A stretch of 64,000 nucleotides of DNA from positions 24,062 through 88,061 of the forward strand of contig CAJUPS010000004.1 of NCBI GenBank assembly GCA_910588045.1, given 5' to 3'. Each line of letters opens with the position of its first letter. Within the stretch, counting starts at the first letter, position 1. Shown piece after piece: positions 61,632 through 64,000 of this stretch. Position numbers and translations under genes: made by a program. Origin of the DNA: an uncultured Oscillospiraceae bacterium (lineage in GTDB: Bacteria > Bacillota > Clostridia > Oscillospirales > Oscillospiraceae). The notes beneath the pieces are model-generated. The model ran no database searches. It was not told where the DNA came from and saw only the letters and a list, made by a program, of their open reading frames with translations.

Positions 61632-62139
61632 CTACTCCTCAATTCCACACCAGTCCATAATGGTCAGCGCCATTACCTTTGTGCACTGAATCAGGTCCGC
61701 CACCGAGACGGATTCGTTGTCCTGATGGGCACAGATGGGATCTCCCGGGCCGTAGTTTACAACAGGGATTCCCACCTTTTCCTGGAGGAGTTCCTCCAGC
61801 TTATGGGAAATAATAATGACAGAAATTCCCCGCTCTTCACGCAGCTTCAAAATGAGATTGAGAAGTGCATCGCTGTCCTTGTCATTCAAAGCGGCGGTAG
61901 GCTCATCCATAATCAGGAGCTTTACATTCTTAGACAGCGCCTTGGCAATCTCGACCAGCTGTTGTTTTCCCACGCCCAAATACTTACACGCCGTGTGGGG
62001 ATTTTCCGCTAAACCGACCGCTTTCCCCTACAAGTGCATGAATGGATCTCTGTTCAACCTGTAAGCTCACCTGCTTTAACGCCATAACGCCGGAAAAGGA
62101 TTTTTGAATCCCCTCCATTGTTAAGAGAATTTTGCTCAT
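61632..62139 (-). pseudogene. Chimeric remnant: sugar ABC ATPase (RbsA-like) joined to an M20 peptidase C-terminus
   Basis: On the minus strand ATG 62139 (GGGGGAG upstream) starts 'SKILLTMEGIQKSFSGVMALKQVSLQVEQRSIHALVGE', the beginning of an RbsA/MglA-type ATPase. It breaks at the Walker A site. A second frame (about 61979-61800) resumes 'GVGKQQLVEIAKALSKNVKLLIMDEPTAALND...ISVIIISHKLEEL', the Walker B and H-loop region. Then, in frame at about 61790, it becomes 'LLQEKVGIPVVNYGPGDPICAHQDNESVSVADLIQCTKVMALTIMDWCGIEE', the tail of an M20-family metallopeptidase. At least two deletions are needed. The gene is non-functional. Confidence 0.78.
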
Positions 62140-62149
62140 AGCTGTGGCA

Positions 62150-62863
62150 CTCCCCCCATTAAAGGTGTCCGCTATCGAGGCACTGTGTGGAAACGGATTG
62201 GATGGACTTGCCATCACTGCGGTTAATCACCCCCTTGTGTCTGCCAAATTGAGGTCACTGACACAGAACGGAGTCCCTGTTGTTACAGCAAATAGCGATG
62301 TTCCCAACTGTGGTAGGATTGCCTTTGTCGGCAGTGATTATCACAAAAGCGGGAAAACCGCTGCCGGTCTGATGAATCTGATTTGTGGCGGACCGGCAAA
62401 GGCCGGTGTCCTTATTGGTTCACCATGGGTTATGTGTGATGCAGAGCGGCTCTCCGGTTTTGTGGAGCAGCTGAATACGCAATATCCCTACATTCAGATT
62501 GTCCATACGGCGGTCAACCACAGCGATGAATTTGAAAGCTATGCAACGACAAAAAGAATGCTGGCGGAATTTCCTGAAATCACGGCTCTCTATCTTGCTG
62601 CCGCTGGAGTGGAGGGCGCTTGCCGCGCCATCTCCGATCTTGGATATAAGGGAAGCATCAAGGTCATCAGCCATGACGCTCCACCTGTTACCCTGCAGCT
62701 ATTGGATGACGGTTCTATCGCTGCCACAATTACTCAGCAGCCCTTTGTGCAAGGCGCGAAGCCATTGGAGATACTTCTGGACTACCTGGGAATGAATATC
62801 CTACCGGAGGAAGAGTGCATTTATACCAAGATTGAAATTAAGATCAAAGAAAATATGGTATGA
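62150..62863 (+). pseudogene. LacI-type effector domain lacking its HTH (5'-truncated)
   Basis: About 235 readable residues: 'GLDGLAITAVNHPLVSAKLRSLTQNGVPVVTANSDVPNCGRIAFVGSDYHKSGKTAAGLMNLI', 'AGVLIGSPWVMCDAERLSGFVEQLNTQYPYIQIVHTAVNHSD' and 'TALYLAAAGVEGACRAISDLGYKGSIKVISHDAPPVTLQLLDDGSIAATITQQPFVQGAKPLEILLDYL'. This is the effector half of LacI-type regulators, or of sugar-binding proteins of the same fold. The HTH, or signal peptide, and first lobe strand are missing. The gene begins inside the promoter region of the divergent ABC remnant, so a deletion removed the shared spacer and its 5' end. Confidence 0.7.
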
Positions 62864-63093
62864 CAATATGGCCTTTCTTCCGTCACACATTCTTTTTGCC
62901 GTTCGGATAAGATTTATAACACGCAGAAGAGCGGCGGCCCTTCTCCTCGAGCGTTCTTCGGAAAACGCCAGATCGCATACAAATTGGCGCTGCTGGTTTC
63001 CCAATGCTGTTCCATAAGGCCATAAACGCCCGAGTGCTGTCGGACTATTTTTTTACCAGCTGCCACCTATTTCAAAAAGTGGCGTGTTGGGGC

Positions 63094-63122
63094 TTGACAA
63101 ATGGACTGGAATGCGGTAATAT
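63094..63122 (+). promoter_or_regulatory. Promoter of the tRNA-Val gene
   Basis: TTGACA (63094-63099), 17 bases, TAATAT (63117-63122): a near-consensus promoter 18 bases before the tRNA. The rest of 62864-63093 holds no gene I can support. Confidence 0.8.
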
Positions 63123-63139
63123 ATCACTGTTCCGTCCAT

Positions 63140-63216
63140 GGACGCTTAGCTCAGCTGGCTAGAGCACCTGCTTGACGTGCAGGGGGTCAGCGGTTCAAGT
63201 CCGTTAGCGTCCACCA
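63140..63216 (+). tRNA. tRNA-Val (anticodon GAC), CCA encoded
   Basis: The 7-bp acceptor stem GGACGCT/AGCGTCC is perfect. The D-arm is AGCTCAG..GAGC, the anticodon stem CCTGC/GCAGG surrounds loop TTGACGT (anticodon GAC), the T-loop is TTCAAGT, and 3' ACCA is encoded. It reads GUC and GUU valine codons. Confidence 0.95.
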
Positions 63217-63221
63217 GTTGA

Positions 63222-63253
63222 AGCCCTAGAGCCGCAATGGTTCTAGGGCTTTT
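63222..63253 (+). terminator. Terminator of the tRNA-Val gene
   Basis: AGCCCTAGAGCC (63222-63233) pairs with GGTTCTAGGGCT (63239-63250), with one G-T pair and a 5-base loop, then TTT. It starts six bases after the tRNA. Confidence 0.8.
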
Positions 63254-63437
63254 GCTTTGCCTTGGGATTGGAAGATTTTGGGTTGTACGACACGATTACG
63301 ACACTAATTTGAAAATGAGGGTGTTTGCAGCGCCGCTATGGCGGCAGATGCGCGGATGATTTCTCCATTCTTTTTTCTTGACTAAATATTGAAATTATCA
63401 TATAATAATAGCAGAATCATTATAGGGGGTGGCTTTT

Positions 63438-63704
63438 GTGCAAATCAAATCTTCCACCGTTTTGCGCAATGATTATAATGCAGTCTCCACGCTGGCCCAC
63501 CAGACGCAGGAGCCGATCTACATTACTAAGAACGGCGAGGGCGATGTTGTCGTCATGAGCATAGCGGCTTTTGAGGAGCGCGAGTTGCAATTGAAGCACC
63601 GGGCAGATATTTTGGAGGCGGAATTTTCCCGGCTTAACGGTGAACCTACCTGCTCGGTGGCACAAGTGCGTGAGCGTTTGAGGGAGAAATACCGTCATGC
63701 CTAA
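63438..63704 (+). CDS. Phd/YefM-family antitoxin
   Basis: 88 residues. 'IKSSTVLRNDYNAVSTLAHQTQEPIYITKNGEGDVVVMSIAAFEEREL' is the Phd/YefM DNA-binding N-terminal fold. The remaining C-terminal part would wrap the toxin. GTG 63438 is preferred, with AGGGGG eight bases upstream; an earlier GTG at 63429 overlaps that RBS. It overlaps the toxin start by 8 bases. It should repress the pair and neutralise the toxin. Confidence 0.88.
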   Translation: MQIKSSTVLRNDYNAVSTLAHQTQEPIYITKNGEGDVVVMSIAAFEERELQLKHRADILEAEFSRLNGEPTCSVAQVRERLREKYRHA

Positions 63705-64000
63705 GTGCAATGTAGAGATACTGTCTCCCGCATGGCGGGATATAGACCGCATATCAGATCATCACTTGATGGCAGTAGGACCACAGTCTGCCGAGCGGAT
63801 CACGGACAAGCTGCTGGATACGATTGAGCTGTTGGGAGAGCAACCGTATATGGGCGCTCTCCATCCTGACCCATTCCTGGCGCAGCGTCAGTTTCGCAAG
63901 GTCATTTGTGGAAACTATATCTGTGTTTACAAGGTAATTGACAGCACGGTGTATATCTATCGTGTGGTTGATGGCAGAAGCAACTATGCACAGCTGTTCA
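63697..64000 (+). CDS. RelE/ParE-family toxin (3' end beyond the window)
   Basis: At least 101 residues. It begins 'CNVEILSPAWRDIDRISDHHLMAVGPQSAERITDKLLDTIELLGEQPYMG' and continues 'RQFRKVICGNYICVYKVIDSTVYIYRVVDGRSNYAQLF', the conserved strand pattern of RelE/ParE toxins ending near the typical C-terminal 'VVDGRSNY'. No stop is reached before the window edge, but little is likely missing. Both RelE (mRNA cleavage) and ParE (gyrase inhibition) share this fold. The antitoxin overlap supports a real operon. Confidence 0.88.
   Translation, partial: MPKCNVEILSPAWRDIDRISDHHLMAVGPQSAERITDKLLDTIELLGEQPYMGALHPDPFLAQRQFRKVICGNYICVYKVIDSTVYIYRVVDGRSNYAQLF

Noticed and set aside
62864..63093. Short frames upstream of the tRNA
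   Set aside because: About 60 residues each, without RBS or recognisable sequence; the region contains the tRNA promoter.

Overview
The window looks like chromosomal DNA from a gut-type, low-oxygen Clostridia bacterium, probably near Oscillospiraceae (Flavonifractor/Lawsonibacter-like). This is inferred from the GC-rich Firmicutes gene style, strong AGGAGG ribosome binding sites, GTG/TTG starts, GPH sugar symporters, ABC sugar importers without their own ATPase, an S-layer-homology (SLH) anchored enzyme, and AraC/PocR and GntR/UTRA regulators. No rRNA, CRISPR array or complete insertion sequence was seen. The one RNA gene is a tRNA-Val.

Nearly all of the DNA serves carbohydrate use, in five blocks. 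(1) 54-7389: a minus-strand operon (BadF-type sugar kinase, SIS isomerase/deaminase, GH36-like alpha-glycosidase with two C-terminal beta modules, GPH symporter) with a divergent GntR/UTRA regulator. The spacer carries a perfect 31-bp inverted repeat and two abutting palindromes. (2) 7663-23638: a plant or beta-glycan locus in two minus-strand units (GH-A enzyme plus GH94 phosphorylase; GPH symporter plus GH78, GH3, GH43 and a DUF5597-type enzyme), with a divergent AraC regulator. Both unit promoters carry the same 30-bp element. (3) 26167-33157: a DeoR - PfkB kinase - HPr - EI - mannitol-type EIICBA - SorE-like dehydrogenase operon, possibly feeding hexitol phosphate through fructose 1-phosphate. 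(4) 33731-44260: a LacI-led plus-strand operon (ribokinase, RbsD, Zn dehydrogenase, Gfo/Idh oxidoreductase, RhaT-like permease, ABC importer, AP-endonuclease-like isomerase, nucleoside hydrolase), apparently for ribosides or nucleosides. (5) 44819-59732: a PocR/AraC regulator divergent from a FAD oxidoreductase, an ABC importer and a 2713-residue exported, SLH-anchored protein that combines a GH9-like module, a CE1-like esterase and a SASA-type esterase.

Decayed DNA lies between the blocks. It includes a topoisomerase III relic, a frameshifted Crp/YeiL-like regulator beside a frameshifted and truncated MATE pump, an AraC fragment without its HTH, a probable LysR C-terminal fragment, and a scar near 61.6-62.9 kb where a sugar ABC ATPase, an M20 peptidase tail and a LacI effector domain have been joined by deletions. 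The right end has tRNA-Val(GAC) with a strong promoter and terminator, then a Phd/YefM-RelE/ParE toxin-antitoxin pair cut by the window edge.

Functions are assigned by reading motifs in the translations. No database search was possible, so substrates are hypotheses.
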